From Panulirus ornatus (Eukaryota > Arthropoda > Malacostraca > Decapoda > Palinuridae): a stretch of DNA of 64,000 bases. Positions 53,831-57,339 of the stretch are shown here, in pieces (the stretch's first letter is position 1; the number at the start of each line of letters is the position of its first letter). The notes beneath the pieces are model-generated. The model did not search any database and was not told the DNA's origin. It saw only the letters and a list, made by a program, of their open reading frames with translations. Position numbers and translations under genes: made by a program. The stretch lies in NCBI RefSeq assembly GCF_036320965.1, contig NC_092234.1, forward strand, positions 45,419,012 through 45,483,011, in the 5' to 3' direction.

Positions 53831-56159
53831 TAATTAATAATAAATGAATAACAATGAATGACTCTGTACTGATGGTATTAAAATGCTCCCCCCAGAGACA
53901 TACTTCCCAACTCATGACTGGAATATCTCATGACACATCCTGCCTGACCTCATAACACACCCCTCCTCCTCCCCGTCTCTCCCTCCCCCTTCCTCTCATG
54001 CACCCTCCCCCTTCCTCTCATGCACCCTCCCCCACTTCCCTCCCCCTTCCTCTCATGCACCCTCCCCCACTTCCCTCCCCCTTCCTCTCATGCACCCTCC
54101 CCCACTTCCCTCCCCCTTCCTCTCATGCACCTTCCCCCACTTCCCTCCCCCTTCCTCTCATGCACCCTCCCCCTTCCTCTCATGCACCCTCCCCCACTTC
54201 CCTCCCCCTTCCTCTCATGCACCCTCCCCCACTTCCCTCCCCCTTCCTCTCATGCACCCTCCCCCACTTTCCTCCCCCTTCCTCTCATGCACCCTCCCCC
54301 TTCCTCTCATGCACCCTCCCCCACTTCCCTCCCCCTTCCTCTCATGCACCCTCCCCCACTTCCCTCCCCCTTTCCCTCCCTCCTCCTCCTCCTCACCTCC
54401 TTACCGCCTCAGGACCGACCTGTTTCTTAATCAACATACTGTTATCAACTCAACCATTGAGGGACGACCGTCCGTCGTTTTAACAAGCAAGGTTGTCGCG
54501 TTCTCACGCTGAGCACATCTAACCACCCCCCCCTAAACCACACCCCCTCCCTCCCCCTCCCCTTATCCAAGGTGGGGTAGGGGGGGGAGAAAGGAAGCGG
54601 TAGGAGGGAGGGAGGGAGGGAGGGAGGGAGGGAGGGAGGGAGGGGAGGGGAGGGCCCAGCCCCCCAGGGTTCGGTGGAATACATCCCTCCCAAGGAGGGG
54701 GGAGGGGGGAAGGGGGGGAGGTGGAGGATCTACAAGGTCAACCCCGCCCCAGGCTTATATGCTTCCTGCCCTCCCCCCCCCTCCTCCCCCCACCCCTCCT
54801 CCACCACCCCCCACCCCACAACCCCCTCCCTCCCTCTCCCCCTCCCCTCCCCCGTGACAATCCCCAGCCATCATGTTACCTGATGACCTCCTGCTCTTCT
54901 TCTTCCTTCCCCCCCCCCCACAACACTTCCCCCCTCCCGTCCTCCCCCCCACACTTCTCCCCTCCCTCCCCACACACTTCCCCCCCCCATCCCCTCTCCT
55001 ATCACCTTCCTCCACCCCCCCCACCCCAAACCCCCCTCCCTCTCCCTCCGAGCCATCTTCAACTCCCCCGGTAGCTGTGACCTCACGGGATGTGGGGAGG
55101 TGGGGGGAAGGGGGAATTAATCTAGTTAGTCATAGGTTAATCACAGTTAGCACCACAACCAGCATGCAGACTTAATAACCCAACAGGGAGTTATACACAT
55201 GTACATACCTAATAACCTGTGCCACATAACCTCATTAATTAGGGGTAATTAAATCTAAAATCATTCACATAATCTATATTTGGCTGTATGGATTAAGGAG
55301 GGGTGGTGGCGTTCGACCTCACGCGAGGTCCAGGGTTCGAGGCACTGTGGCGCCTCACGGGGGGGAGGGGTGGGTGGGGTCTACTCCAACTGTGGCGCTA
55401 CCACACTGGAGGGCAATGGAGATTATTCTCCGTTCCTATGTATCCCAAAAAATAGAAATCTCATTCCTCTATACAGGTCTCCCCCTCTATACCACATCGC
55501 TACATTGATCCCTTTCCCTGTGAGCACGTGTGAGCACGTGCGAGCATGATCTCTTGAGCCCGTCGGCCGTACCGTCGTGCTCAAGGGCCGTACCGTCGTG
55601 CTCAAGGGCCGTACCGCCGTGCTCAAGGGCCGTACCGCCGTGCTCAAGGGTCGTACCGCCGTGCTCAAGGGGTCGTATATCGTCGTGCTCAAGGGCCGTA
55701 CCGTCGTGATCAAGGGCCGTACCGCCGTACTCAAGGGCCGTACCGCCCTACTCAAGGGCCGTACCGTCGTGATTAAGGGCCGTACCGCCGTGATCAAGGG
55801 CCGTACCGCCGTGCTAAGGGGATGACAATCCCTCGCATTAAGTTCTCCATCTCCATTTCTCCCCCTTTTTCCAATCTGGGTGTACGGCTATCCATAGTGT
55901 GGGCGGCCTTCTCCCTCCCCTCCCATCACCACCAACCCACCTGCGACGGAGGCGTTGTAAGGGACGCAGACTTGGCCCAAGGAGTCGGGCAGGGTGCCCG
56001 CTGGGCACTCGCACACCGGCCGGTGGTCCTTGGACACGCATTTGCCGCCCTTCAGCGTGCCCCTGCACGGCGTCAGGATGGGGCAGGGGTCCACGCACAC
56101 CACGCCCAGGCAGAACCGATCCCCTGGGCAGTCGCCGTCCAGCGTGCAGGGATACTCCG
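2458..56159 (-). CDS. sas: Sas-like epidermal cell-surface receptor, 17 coding exons (partial gene)
   Basis: Seen: 17 minus-strand exons joined by GT/AG introns with matching phases throughout, total 4845 nt, no stop. Modules in order are EB/EGF-like (E1), VWC1 plus acidic repeat linker (E2), FN3-1 (E3-E5), VWC2 (E6-E7), FN3-2 (E8-E10), VWC3 (E11-E12), EGF (E13), VWC4 (E14-E15), VWC5 (E15-E16), Met/Glu-rich, His-rich and FN3-3 (E17). Family knowledge: insect Stranded at second is a type I epidermal surface receptor with several VWC and three FN3 domains. The match to Sas is from architecture and recalled motif style, not from a search. The start exon with signal peptide and the last exon(s) with membrane span and tail were not found; the 3' end lies left of position 1. 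Alternative: another VWC/FN3 matrix or surface protein. No frame break is visible, so I take the gene as functional. Confidence 0.75.
4432..4830 (-). mobile_element. RTE-like LINE, degenerate 3' remnant
   Basis: Reads as a heavily mutated 3' end of the LINE seen at 404-1920: the gcaacaggaacaaacacaga, tctagctgtcatgtataatg, tttccatggtttcccctgac and ctgacacaaatatcc blocks occur in the same order and orientation. Many indels. The preceding 3955-4431 is plain AT-rich intron. Confidence 0.5.
4860..5060. repeat. unclassified interspersed repeat fragment
   Basis: The stretch around ccatgtccactgggtggga, ccacaggtcataaagt and gatgctgtgtgtatgtc resembles 62600-62690 in the same orientation. This suggests an old dispersed element. 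No coding capacity or terminal structure is recognisable. Confidence 0.35.
5394..5641 (+). repeat. 5' LTR of the gypsy element
   Basis: Begins TGAAGGAAGTT and ends CCTCA, followed immediately by a TGG-starting primer binding site. It aligns end to end with 8291-8538, including tatgtatacta, attatgctc, tgtgtatcttgtttg and aataaactca (a likely poly(A) signal region). TG start is kept here. Confidence 0.8.
8291..8538 (+). repeat. 3' LTR of the gypsy element
   Basis: Same length as the 5' LTR, with many substitutions, so the insertion is old. TG at the start has become AG; the end is TACA. A purine-rich tract (ccccaggagggaga) lies directly upstream. Confidence 0.8.
8770..10165 (+). mobile_element. 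RTE-like LINE, degenerate plus-strand copy
   Basis: Plus-strand decayed copy. Recognisable blocks are atacctgggagtggacatag (RYLGVD region), ggtatgtttgaaggtttatt (GMFEG), atgaaatgtttgaagacaat (MKCLKTI), then the 3' UTR aaccatgaaaaggtctgtgg and an A-rich tail ending near 10165. Numerous stops. Its tail end lies about 10 bp from the donor of exon E16. Confidence 0.7.
10177..10307 (-). CDS. sas: sas-like exon E16: end of VWC5
   Basis: Acceptor tgtaaattttcag before GTGCCCACC; donor AACATTACAG followed by gtaaatatat. 131 bp, phase 2 in, 1 out. It encodes RCPPLKVVSETPKRCETLPD, PQDSCCSITVCDEETPDVMK and ANIT. The DSCC..TVC motif closes VWC5. The 3' end of a plus-strand LINE remnant reaches to about 10 bp from this donor. 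Confidence 0.85.
10630..12655 (+). mobile_element. Jockey/CR1-like LINE remnant
   Basis: Broken plus-strand frames contain endonuclease-like LYLRDFNVHHGMVEF near 10790, RT fingers IPKKGDHSDLSNYWPIAST near 11750, VFESLLNSDILRNLE, SVHQGSVLAPTLF near 12160, and the C-terminal SASKKLGVLFRCTNFF-type block with CLYKGLIHSCMEYCSHI near 12600. The catalytic FADD is not recoverable. Dozens of stops; inactive. Confidence 0.7.
12660..13560 (-). repeat. ~320-bp satellite block 1 (inverted relative to blocks 2 and 3)
   Basis: About three units recognised by aacctttttgtttt at about 12700, 13020 and 13335, by aaatgcttct..cttga, and by ataccaaaaa. Its reverse complement matches the units at 24283-27180 and especially 30965-32640. 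It lies in the intron between E15 and E16, ending about 90 nt from the E15 donor. Confidence 0.75.
13650..13912 (-). CDS. sas: sas-like exon E15: end of VWC4 and start of VWC5
   Basis: Acceptor cttctttacag before CCACGGTGT; donor TACCCCAG followed by gtttgttaat. 263 bp, phase 0 in, 2 out. It encodes PRCEFPHEDGSETEPGCEYL, PDPEDSCCKLRVC (end of VWC4), an Ala/Ser linker, then GCTEGNITYARDEKFYKGCE and NQCICMGFGDISCYPR (start of VWC5). The donor gtttgt is non-optimal. An inverted block of the ~320-bp satellite starts about 90 nt downstream. Confidence 0.85.
14450..15260 (+). mobile_element. CR1/L2-like LINE C-terminal remnant
   Basis: Broken plus-strand frames hold SPEHKKNCK, then IRPKLEHGSQV near 14790 and, after a shift, RLYALNVPRTEKRRVRGDL near 14925, the conserved C-terminal RT block of CR1/L2-like elements (..RPxLEYxxQ..., RRxRGDLI). 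Inactive. Confidence 0.6.
15426..15699 (+). mobile_element. SINE copy 1 with 11-bp target-site duplication
   Basis: Body 15437-15688, flanked by the direct repeat ACATTTCACAG at 15426-15436 and 15689-15699. Head is ttatccctggggatagggga; the middle holds a poly(T) of about 18 nt; the tail is gctacctcgctaacgcggga followed by gaatagtttaaaagaaaaag. No clear tRNA A/B boxes were recognised, so its head type is open. The tail matches the RTE-like LINE 3' end. Orientation is defined by the A-rich tail. Confidence 0.85.
15740..17190 (+). mobile_element. LINE remnant with RT C-terminus and RNase H domain
   Basis: At 15905-16200, LEKMQNEPLRIILGCLKST and KVLNMQKELGI are an RT thumb region. At about 16365-16800 an RNase H-like domain is seen: IYMDGSCDSATGRA, TELFTLLITLEPL and DSLIISDSLSSLLALNTL. 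At about 17070 a CCHC-like end occurs (YDLECEKIEPFRDMS). An RT followed by RNase H suggests an I-like clade. Frame broken. Confidence 0.6.
17474..17601 (-). CDS. sas: sas-like exon E14: VWC4, first part
   Basis: Acceptor ttgttcacacag before ATCCATCTG; donor GAGTGTGAA followed by gtaagtgtt. 128 bp, phase 1 in, 0 out. It encodes DPSAGRKEGSCTFKNSTYRP, GDVFYDECDYRCACNNNTE and IECE: the first half of a VWC domain, with an NST sequon. Confidence 0.8.
17655..17785 (-). mobile_element. RTE-like LINE 3' UTR fragment
   Basis: Minus-strand match to the LINE 3' end: catttcccacattagtgagg, tagcactagaaacagatga and ctgtcatgtgtaatgccctg occur in order. Only the terminal piece is present. Confidence 0.5.
17790..18680 (-). 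mobile_element. LINE RT remnant (VDISKVFDTVP type)
   Basis: Minus-strand broken frames contain MAVDISKVFDTVPHYILTQN and ILDTSFRNGDKMWLVSFVA near 18480-18600, followed after a shift by VLSPVPFILFLHSLPLTQA near 18390-18440. This is an RT palm region of a non-LTR element different from the RTE-like copies. Inactive. Confidence 0.6.
18825..19095. mobile_element. composite of LINE 3' fragment and SINE-head/LINE-tail chimera
   Basis: 18825-18915 resembles an RTE-like LINE 3' end on the minus strand. 18945-19005 resembles the SINE head on the plus strand (agggataggagaaaaactac, tgtagaaggcaaattggagg). 19008-19095 continues directly with LINE 3' UTR (tggggtaaaccatggaaagg, tctgtggggtctgg). The SINE-head to LINE-UTR join is unusual (see findings). 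Confidence 0.45.
19177..19347 (-). CDS. sas: sas-like exon E13: EGF-like domain
   Basis: Acceptor cattctgtccacag before CCTTCAGTC; donor TGCACTCCTG followed by gtaagtatgc. 171 bp, phase 1-1, the symmetric phase typical of shuffled EGF exons. It encodes SQCTNVVCGPNAECISGAV, an acidic insert, and LGYCHCLQGFTGDASDLVHG then C: six cysteines with C.C..GFTG, a standard EGF-like domain with a somewhat long C3-C4 loop. Confidence 0.85.
19450..20153. other. intronic sequence, no feature seen
   Basis: AT-rich intron upstream of E13. No exon, repeat or regulatory pattern was recognised on either strand. Confidence 0.4.
20154..21580 (-). mobile_element. RTE-like LINE, old minus-strand copy
   Basis: Poly(T) at 20154-20164 marks the poly(A) tail. 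The 3' UTR blocks, the tctccatatatccaaacact and aacatcatccaaactactat motifs and a FADD-region remnant at about 21085 (tgtatcatcagcaaacaaca) occur in order. Highly diverged, with many stops. Confidence 0.65.
21590..22475 (-). mobile_element. RTE-like LINE, truncated minus-strand copy
   Basis: The 3' UTR with the cgccatttcccgtgtcagct block near 21611 is followed by coding sequence for GMFEGMVVPTILYGCEAW, MKYLRIICGVRWFDRVG and WFGHMERMCEERLTKRIY at 22143-22475. The open part is better preserved than in most copies. It breaks off at 22475 in a short GA-rich stretch, and 22490-22600 carries a 3' UTR piece in the opposite orientation. Confidence 0.7.
22615..23828 (-). mobile_element. RTE-like LINE, minus-strand copy ending at telomeric repeats
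   Basis: The tail is (TTTA)n at 22617-22637. An open stretch of about 249 codons at 23050-23799 covers TEFGKVCERRKLRVNVNKSK, CFRYLGVDLAADGTM, TMLYGCEAW, MCGNKKSVVERAEEGVLK and GRPNLRWKDGVKKILS. The 5' end of the copy stops exactly where a (CCTAA)n run begins at 23829. Confidence 0.8.
23829..23854. repeat. interstitial telomeric repeat (CCTAA)5
   Basis: Five perfect CCTAA units plus C, equal to (TTAGG)n on the minus strand, the common arthropod telomere motif. It directly joins the 5' end of the LINE at 22615-23828. Confidence 0.9.
24130..24224 (-). CDS. sas: sas-like exon E12: VWC3, second part
   Basis: Acceptor ttctaattttcag before GGCTGGTTC; donor GATCCAGTAG followed by gtgagatta. 95 bp, phase 2 in, 1 out. 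It encodes RAGSFKGDPMCSEQPNEND then ECCVVVLCARDPV, the CC..C half of VWC3. A ~320-bp satellite array begins about 60 nt upstream of the acceptor. Confidence 0.8.
24283..27180 (+). repeat. ~320-bp satellite block 2
   Basis: About nine to ten AT-rich units. Landmarks such as ataagaagtatttttcatgc, aatacaaatctggtgttaaa and catgattatttcaagtatag recur near 24301, 24622, 24899, 25167, 25485, 25808, 26127, 26446, 26725 and 27043. Spacing is about 320 bp, with some units about 45 bp shorter. It sits just upstream of the E12 acceptor. The last unit is interrupted by a LINE at 27184. Confidence 0.9.
27184..28590 (+). mobile_element. RTE-like LINE, plus-strand copy, with nested SINE
   Basis: Starts inside a satellite unit and encodes IGEDQCGFRSGRGCVDKVFA, LRQGCMMSPWLFNLF, LLFADDTVLVADSGEK, CFRYLGVDLAADGSM, CEAWAVDRVVRRR and WFGHMERMSEERLTKRIY. 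Stops occur at about 27447, 27618 and 28104. Catalytic FADD (27623-27634) is kept. The copy is split by a SINE at 28128-28360 and ends without a poly(A) tail near 28590. Confidence 0.85.
28115..28373 (-). mobile_element. SINE copy 2, nested in LINE, 13-bp TSD
   Basis: Body 28128-28360 in minus orientation, flanked by GGGTAAAAGAGAT at 28115-28127 and 28361-28373. The sequence is otherwise continuous LINE on both sides. Head is at the right (cctatcccca); the A-rich tail is at the left (ttttctttc). The internal poly(T) of copy 1 appears here as poly(A) of 11 nt. Confidence 0.9.
28591..29436. other. intronic sequence with a perfect hairpin
   Basis: Mostly featureless AT-rich intron. At 29353-29385 a perfect inverted repeat occurs (14-bp arms ACATACTTCCAAAT and complement, 5-nt loop), about 50 nt downstream of the E11 donor on the sense strand. 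Confidence 0.6.
29437..29563 (-). CDS. sas: sas-like exon E11: VWC3, first part
   Basis: Acceptor tctttcttgcag before CTGGATGTG; donor CATATTTTAG followed by gtaagttatg. 127 bp, phase 1 in, 2 out. It encodes AGCVHGNSSHAVGEFYNGCE, then ETCMCVATGDVRCFERCTLP, the C..C.C...C..C half of a VWC domain. One NSS sequon. A perfect 14-bp hairpin lies about 50 nt past the donor. Confidence 0.85.
29861..29939 (-). CDS. sas: sas-like exon E10: last strands of FN3-2
   Basis: Acceptor ctttacctacag before GTTCGTGTT; donor ACAGAAG followed by gtgattccc. 79 bp, phase 0 in, 1 out. It encodes VRVSIYDDVEEGRLGEATE then TISVRTE, which completes the FN3 fold after VYE of the previous exon. The donor (gtgatt) is weaker than those of neighbouring exons. 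Confidence 0.8.
30965..32640 (+). repeat. ~320-bp satellite block 3
   Basis: About five units, diverged from block 2 but with the same orientation: ctcagtattaggactatttt, gaatctggggttgaaa, gggtatctgtttgc-like and atttcaatttcaaaa landmarks recur at about 31090, 31395, 31680, 32000 and 32290. It lies in the intron just downstream of E9. A 50-bp direct duplication lies at 32505-32605. The preceding 29940-30960 shows nothing recognisable. Confidence 0.8.
32699..32864 (-). CDS. sas: sas-like exon E9: middle of FN3-2
   Basis: Acceptor tgtccttacag before GGCAAGGAC; donor GTGTATGAA followed by gtaagttttg. 166 bp, phase 2 in, 0 out. It encodes RARTYEGGYVAEYREKHSD, an acidic loop, and LTVEGLKPNTVYE, the canonical FN3 L.PNT.Y motif. 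The ~320-bp satellite block of 30.96-32.64 kb begins about 55 nt downstream of this donor. Confidence 0.85.
32975..34075 (-). mobile_element. RTE-like LINE, minus-strand copy without tail
   Basis: Encodes, on the minus strand, NGEKLEEVKCFRYLRVDLA, GMFEGIVIPAVLYVCEAW, MKCLRTACGVRWFNRVSN and CGSKKSVVERAEECVLKRFG at 33180-33734, plus an RT remnant at about 33860-34010. The 3' terminal box and poly(A) are missing, so both ends are truncated or decayed. Confidence 0.75.
34238..34349 (-). CDS. sas: sas-like exon E8: start of FN3-2
   Basis: Acceptor attactcttgcag before TTAATGTC; donor GACTTCAG followed by gtatgttttg. 112 bp, phase 1 in, 2 out. It encodes VNVTNFQSSTATDIVGLPKL then LVTEKTHSSVTLAWDDF, including the conserved FN3 strand-B Trp (LAW). 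One NVT sequon is present. Confidence 0.8.
34350..34936. other. intronic sequence, no feature seen
   Basis: Intron between E7 and E8. No recognisable repeat, exon or structural signal. Confidence 0.4.
34937..35006 (-). CDS. sas: sas-like exon E7: VWC2, second part
   Basis: Acceptor tatatttacag before GACCCACTG; donor AAGTCAG followed by gtgagtaag. 70 bp, phase 0 in, 1 out. It encodes DPLCTERPAPEDPECCVVYD then CKS, the CC..C end of a VWC domain. The same split (first half exon, CC-half exon) recurs in VWC3 and VWC4/5, which suggests domain duplication with its intron. Confidence 0.8.
35007..36338. other. intron with (GA)n microsatellite
   Basis: A (GA)n run at 35486-35558 (CT-rich on the sense strand) and a short direct duplication around cctaagtacggggggg at 36198-36250. 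The rest is unremarkable intron between E6 and E7. Confidence 0.7.
36339..36475 (-). CDS. sas: sas-like exon E6: VWC2, first part
   Basis: Acceptor gtgtattgcag before AGGGTTGCC; donor GACATTACG followed by gtaagctt. 137 bp, phase 1 in, 0 out. It encodes EGCRVHNMSYATGHEWSEGC, CQQRCSCRPAGAVDCQPRC and LFVAGDIT. The cysteine pattern C..C.C....C..C is the first half of a VWC domain. A pyrimidine-rich minisatellite sits about 60 nt upstream of the 3' splice site. Confidence 0.85.
36538..36905. repeat. 24-bp minisatellite, pyrimidine-rich on sense strand
   Basis: About 15 units of gagagatggagagtgagggg plus a GATGA/GAGGA end. On the gene's sense strand this is an almost pure pyrimidine tract ending about 60 nt upstream of the E6 acceptor. 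Confidence 0.9.
37185..37400 (-). mobile_element. old SINE-like remnants
   Basis: 37185-37285 resembles the SINE head in minus orientation (ccttttggtcgtcttttccg, gggaagtagtctttctccct). 37300-37350 resembles a SINE/LINE tail (cgcttcccgcgtgagaggcg). Strongly diverged. Confidence 0.4.
37654..38452. repeat. 21-bp minisatellite, about 38 units
   Basis: Unit agccagtggtataatttcat plus G, with variants (ttgatg, aacttc, ccaggg). Because 21 is a multiple of three, both strands stay open for about 290 codons (MSQWYNF on plus, HWLMKLY on minus). I treat this as noncoding: it is intronic, the reading is pure repeat and there are no splice or start signals. Confidence 0.9.
38453..39305. other. intronic sequence, no feature seen
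   Basis: Intron between E5 and E6, between two minisatellites. No repeat or exon recognised. A short C-rich run occurs at 38553-38570. Confidence 0.4.
39310..40090. repeat. degenerate ~28-bp repeat with SINE tail insertion
   Basis: Loose repetition of agcgatcaaaatacctg with aattcataac spacers across the interval. A truncated SINE in minus orientation is inserted at about 39684-39805 (catactattcgcc, agcgaggtagcgttaagaac, cctcacctggcccccttctc); only the 3' half of the SINE is present. Confidence 0.7.
40343..41033. repeat. 36-bp minisatellite, about 19 units
   Basis: Unit agcaaactcccgtgcgctgt followed by taaagttcgcctcctc. Variants include gagtccttaac near 40650 and shortened units near 40900 and 40965. 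CpG-rich. Open frames here are repeat artefacts. Confidence 0.9.
41454..41860. repeat. 28-bp minisatellite with internal palindrome
   Basis: About 14 units of ggttataaccaatgactgac followed by tctccagg. Each unit contains the perfect 10-bp palindrome GGTTATAACC. Followed by a tgatggtgat/gtggtggtgg stretch at 41870-41945. The preceding 41034-41453 has only short A-runs and a TTATT stretch. Confidence 0.9.
42117..43002. repeat. 25-bp minisatellite, about 35 units
   Basis: Unit tatgtggtgtacatcaacgg plus gcagc or ggagc. The period is not a multiple of three, so all plus-strand frames cycle through the same words; the long frames are artefacts. Central tgtaca is a short palindrome. Confidence 0.9.
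43205..43497 (+). mobile_element. RTE-like LINE internal fragment ending in (TA)n
   Basis: Encodes LLEAVKSFYRGCKACVRVG, GLRQGCVMSPWLFNLFMDG and VVREVNGRVLERGASMKSVG in frame. The match to the plus-strand copy at 27360-27620 starts at about 43215, stops at 43496, and is followed directly by (TA)n to 43569. Both ends are missing. Confidence 0.8.
43494..43790. repeat. (TA)n, (CA)n and (GA)n microsatellites
   Basis: (TA)n 43494-43569, (CA)n 43684-43720 and (GA)n 43730-43788. On the sense strand the last two read (TG)n and (CT)n in the first 240 nt of the intron after E5. Followed by a GGA-triplet run at 43858-43889. Confidence 0.95.
43921..44071 (-). CDS. sas: sas-like exon E5: second half of FN3-1
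   Basis: Acceptor ggcgtcggtgcag before GCGGCGGAG; donor GACACGGAAG followed by gtgaggga. 151 bp, phase 0 in, 1 out. It encodes AAESTEWLREIVPAGEE, then the classical FN3 motif LRGLRPSTQYTLKW and a final KITIDTE strand. GC-rich codon use contrasts with the downstream exons. A (GA)n and a (CA)n tract lie 130-240 bp downstream of the donor on the sense strand as (CT)n and (TG)n. Confidence 0.8.
44155..44420. repeat. G-rich imperfect repeat
   Basis: Repeated ggttgggagagtagggaggg and aggtagaggaatggggag words just upstream of the E5 acceptor. On the sense strand this is C/T-rich. Confidence 0.7.
44441..44597. repeat. 21-bp minisatellite, about 7 units
   Basis: Unit cctcacaagggtcgtaccgt plus C. The ggtcgtaccgt core is shared with the 21-bp arrays at 55567-55820 and 58305-58965. 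Confidence 0.9.
44640..44955. repeat. degenerate ~40-bp AT-rich repeat
   Basis: Recurring gaattgaataattaataca and tgtataatggtaagta words, about seven loose copies. Confidence 0.6.
45117..45770 (-). repeat. ~23-bp minisatellite built on a 5' splice site
   Basis: About 27 units of ctgtactgaccttactgagc plus CAG in plus orientation. On the sense strand each intact unit contains AAGGTCAGTAC, identical to the authentic junction of exon E4 (AAG|gtcagtac) which forms the right edge of the array. I count about 11 exact AAGGTCAGT copies besides the real one. A unit near 45494 reads AAGGTAAGTAT, a full U1 consensus. Confidence 0.9.
45771..45875 (-). CDS. sas: sas-like exon E4: first half of FN3-1
   Basis: Acceptor cctcctccag before GCGGAGTCC; donor TACTATAAG followed by gtcagtacag. 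105 bp, phase 0-0, 35 residues starting AESKVGAGALKVREVS and ending GGEVYYK. The ALKVREVSHNSSTIVL stretch looks like strands A-B of FN3, although the usual Trp is absent. The donor sequence is the founder-like copy of a minisatellite that starts immediately downstream in the intron (45117-45770). Confidence 0.75.
46085..46440. repeat. degenerate ~45-bp repeat
   Basis: Recurring gcacactacagggcccagtg with spacers, about eight loose units, between E3 and E4. A (CA)n tract follows at 46548-46577. Confidence 0.7.
46649..46698 (-). CDS. sas: sas-like exon E3: short linker exon
   Basis: A 50-bp micro-exon. Acceptor cccggcacag before AGGAGAACAT; donor CCCCAAG followed by gtaagcg. Phase 1 in, 0 out. 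It encodes EENITHPAQLIPEEFPK, a linker leading into the first FN3 domain, with one N-glycosylation sequon (NIT). A second AG two bases further in would break the frame, so the first AG is used. Confidence 0.7.
46860..47437. other. intronic sequence between E2 and E3
   Basis: A GGA-triplet run at 46950-46970 and a short GT-rich stretch at 47212-47230; otherwise nothing recognisable. Confidence 0.5.
47438..48781 (-). CDS. sas: sas-like exon E2: VWC1 plus acidic linker with 14-residue coding repeats
   Basis: Acceptor ccccttcag before GATGCGAG; donor GCATCAG followed by gtaagatc. 1344 bp, phase 1-1. Roughly residues 1-78 form VWC1 (GCEYGGRLYAEGE, CQQQCRCGS, CPPGLF, ECCVAVACA). A charged, probably helical stretch follows around EEYQRRLKDLEGELAKKNEK, then an acidic region. 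Roughly residues 285-440 are about 11 tandem units of 14-15 residues of the type DLVTDITPALQQEE, with variants ATDIPP, FTDISPS and extra E or K. The repeat region is at 47470-47950. The long open frame on the opposite strand is a by-product of these repeats. Confidence 0.85.
48782..50685. other. intron with microsatellites and a G-quadruplex motif
   Basis: (GT)n 49021-49078, (CA)n 49170-49208, GGA run 49310-49333, ACA run 49470-49496, (GT)n 49898-49926, a G4-forming run at 49937-49973, and (CT)n 50320-50388 followed by (CA)n. No exon with convincing borders found. Confidence 0.8.
49937..49973 (+). other. G-quadruplex motif
   Basis: Runs of four or more G separated by T, TT or TTT loops (ggggtttggggttgggg repeated), fulfilling the G4+ canonical pattern at least once. 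Located in the intron between E1 and E2, on the strand opposite the gene. Confidence 0.7.
50690..52840. repeat. ~29-bp minisatellite, about 70 units
   Basis: Unit catgatgagttaccccaaca followed by tgaaggggg or taaggga-like variants over 2.15 kb, the largest array of the window. Unit length varies (24-31 bp), so frames drift. A (CA)n run follows at 52877-52923. Confidence 0.9.
52841..53985. other. microsatellite-rich intron
   Basis: (CA)n 52877-52923, (TA)n 53005-53075 and 53391-53453, C-rich runs 53200-53270, and a long (AAT)n/(ATA)n tract with GAT interruptions at 53637-53840. No genes. Confidence 0.9.
53990..54372. repeat. ~36-bp C/T-rich minisatellite
   Basis: About 13 units made of cttcctctcatgcaccctcc and cccacttccctccccc in full or shortened form. 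Frames here are repeat artefacts. Followed by (GGGA)n at 54604-54655 and C-rich low-complexity sequence to 55060. Confidence 0.9.
55567..55820 (+). repeat. 21-bp CpG-rich minisatellite, array X (plus orientation)
   Basis: About 12 units of cgtaccgtcgtgctcaaggg plus C. It lies about 120 nt downstream of the E1 donor on the sense strand. The same unit in reverse orientation makes up 58305-58965. Confidence 0.9.
55941..56159 (-). CDS. sas: sas-like exon E1: EB/EGF-like cysteine-rich module
   Basis: Acceptor ends ..ttccag before CGGAGTATCC; donor is GTCGCAG followed by gtgggttgg. Length 219 bp, phase 1 in and phase 1 out. It encodes a cysteine-rich module with EYPCTLDGDCPGDRFC, then CVDPCPILTPC, KCVSKDHRPVCECPAG and GQVCVP. 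This spacing is typical of EB or EGF-like modules in secreted arthropod proteins. Entry in phase 1 means at least one more coding exon lies upstream on the minus strand. The exon is flanked on both sides by complementary 21-bp repeat arrays (see findings). Confidence 0.8.
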
Positions 56160-56289
56160 CTGGAAGGGAGAGAAAACATTATGCCATTAGACAATAAGTC
56201 AGAGAGAAAATGATTCAAAATGGTCGATATGTACAGGTGGAATGGTTAGTGTTCATATCTATATCTCGAAAATGTCGTATATGAGACCG

Positions 56290-56290
<1 letters not shown>

Positions 56291-56325
<35 letters not shown>

Positions 56326-56555
56326 TTTCTTTCAAACTATTTGCCATTTCCCGCATTAGCGAGGTAGCGTTAAGAACAGAGGACTGGGCCTTTGAGGGAA
56401 TATCCTCACCTGGCCCAATTCTCTGTTCCTTCTTTTGGAATATTAAAAAAAAACGAGAGGGGAGGATTTCCAGCCCCCCGCTCCCTCCCCTTTTAGTCGC
56501 CTTCTACGACACGCAGGGAATACGTGGGAAGTATTCTTTCTCCCCTATCCCCAGA

Positions 56556-56637
<82 letters not shown>

Positions 56638-56640
56638 CTA
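56291..56640 (-). mobile_element. SINE copy 3 between (TA)n tracts
   Basis: SINE in minus orientation at about 56322-56562, flanked by (TA)n on both sides (56291-56321 and 56564-56635). It has the same head, internal A-run and tail blocks as copies 1 and 2. The target duplication cannot be told apart from the dinucleotide repeat. Confidence 0.85.
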
Positions 56641-56819
56641 TAACGATTATATGAATTATGTACTTCAATATATATATTCCTCTAGATTACATGAAATATA
56701 TATACTGCAATGTATATTCCTATAACGATTATTGAAATATGTATTATCACCTTGAACAGCGAGTTATATAACACAAAATTATTGATAACCTTAACTCAGG
56801 GCCCAGCTTCCTCATGACC

Positions 56820-57280
56820 AACATGTGAGACACAGGGACGTGTGGCTAGAGTGTGTGGTGGTGTGAGTGTGTGGTGGTGTGAGTGTATGGTGGAGTGTGT
56901 GGTGGGGTATGTGTGGTGGTGTGAGTGTGTGGTGGTGGTATGTGTGGTGGTGTGAGTGTGTGGTGGTGCTATGTGTGGTGGTGTAAGTGTGTGGTTGCGT
57001 GAGTGTGTGGCTAGAGTGTGTGGTTGCGTGCGTGTGTGGCTAGAATGTGTGGTGGTGTGAGTGTGTGGTGGTGCTATGTGTGGTGGTGTAAGTGTGTGGT
57101 TGCGTGCTTGTGTGGCTAGAGTATGTGGTGGTGTGAGTGTGTGGTGGTGCCGTGAGTGTGTGGTGGTGGTGGTGGTGGTGTGTGTGTGTATGGTGGTGGC
57201 GTGAGTGTGTGGTTGTGGTGGTGGTGTGTGTGTATGGTGGTGTGAGTGTGTGATGGTGTGAGTGTGTGAAGCTGCCGCTT
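56820..57280. repeat. GTGTGTGGTGGT-type degenerate repeat
   Basis: Irregular repetition of gtgagtgtgtggtggtg with ggctagagtgtgtggttgcg variants. Low complexity; no gene. Confidence 0.8.
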
Positions 57281-57339
57281 CTGTTGTGACGGGCAGAAAA
57301 TGCTAAAAAAAAAAATGGGTTAACAACGGCAAAATTCTT

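Noticed and set aside
53998..54512. Pro-rich open frames (SHAPSPTSLPLPL)
   Set aside because: Repeat translation of a C/T-rich minisatellite; period and frames drift.
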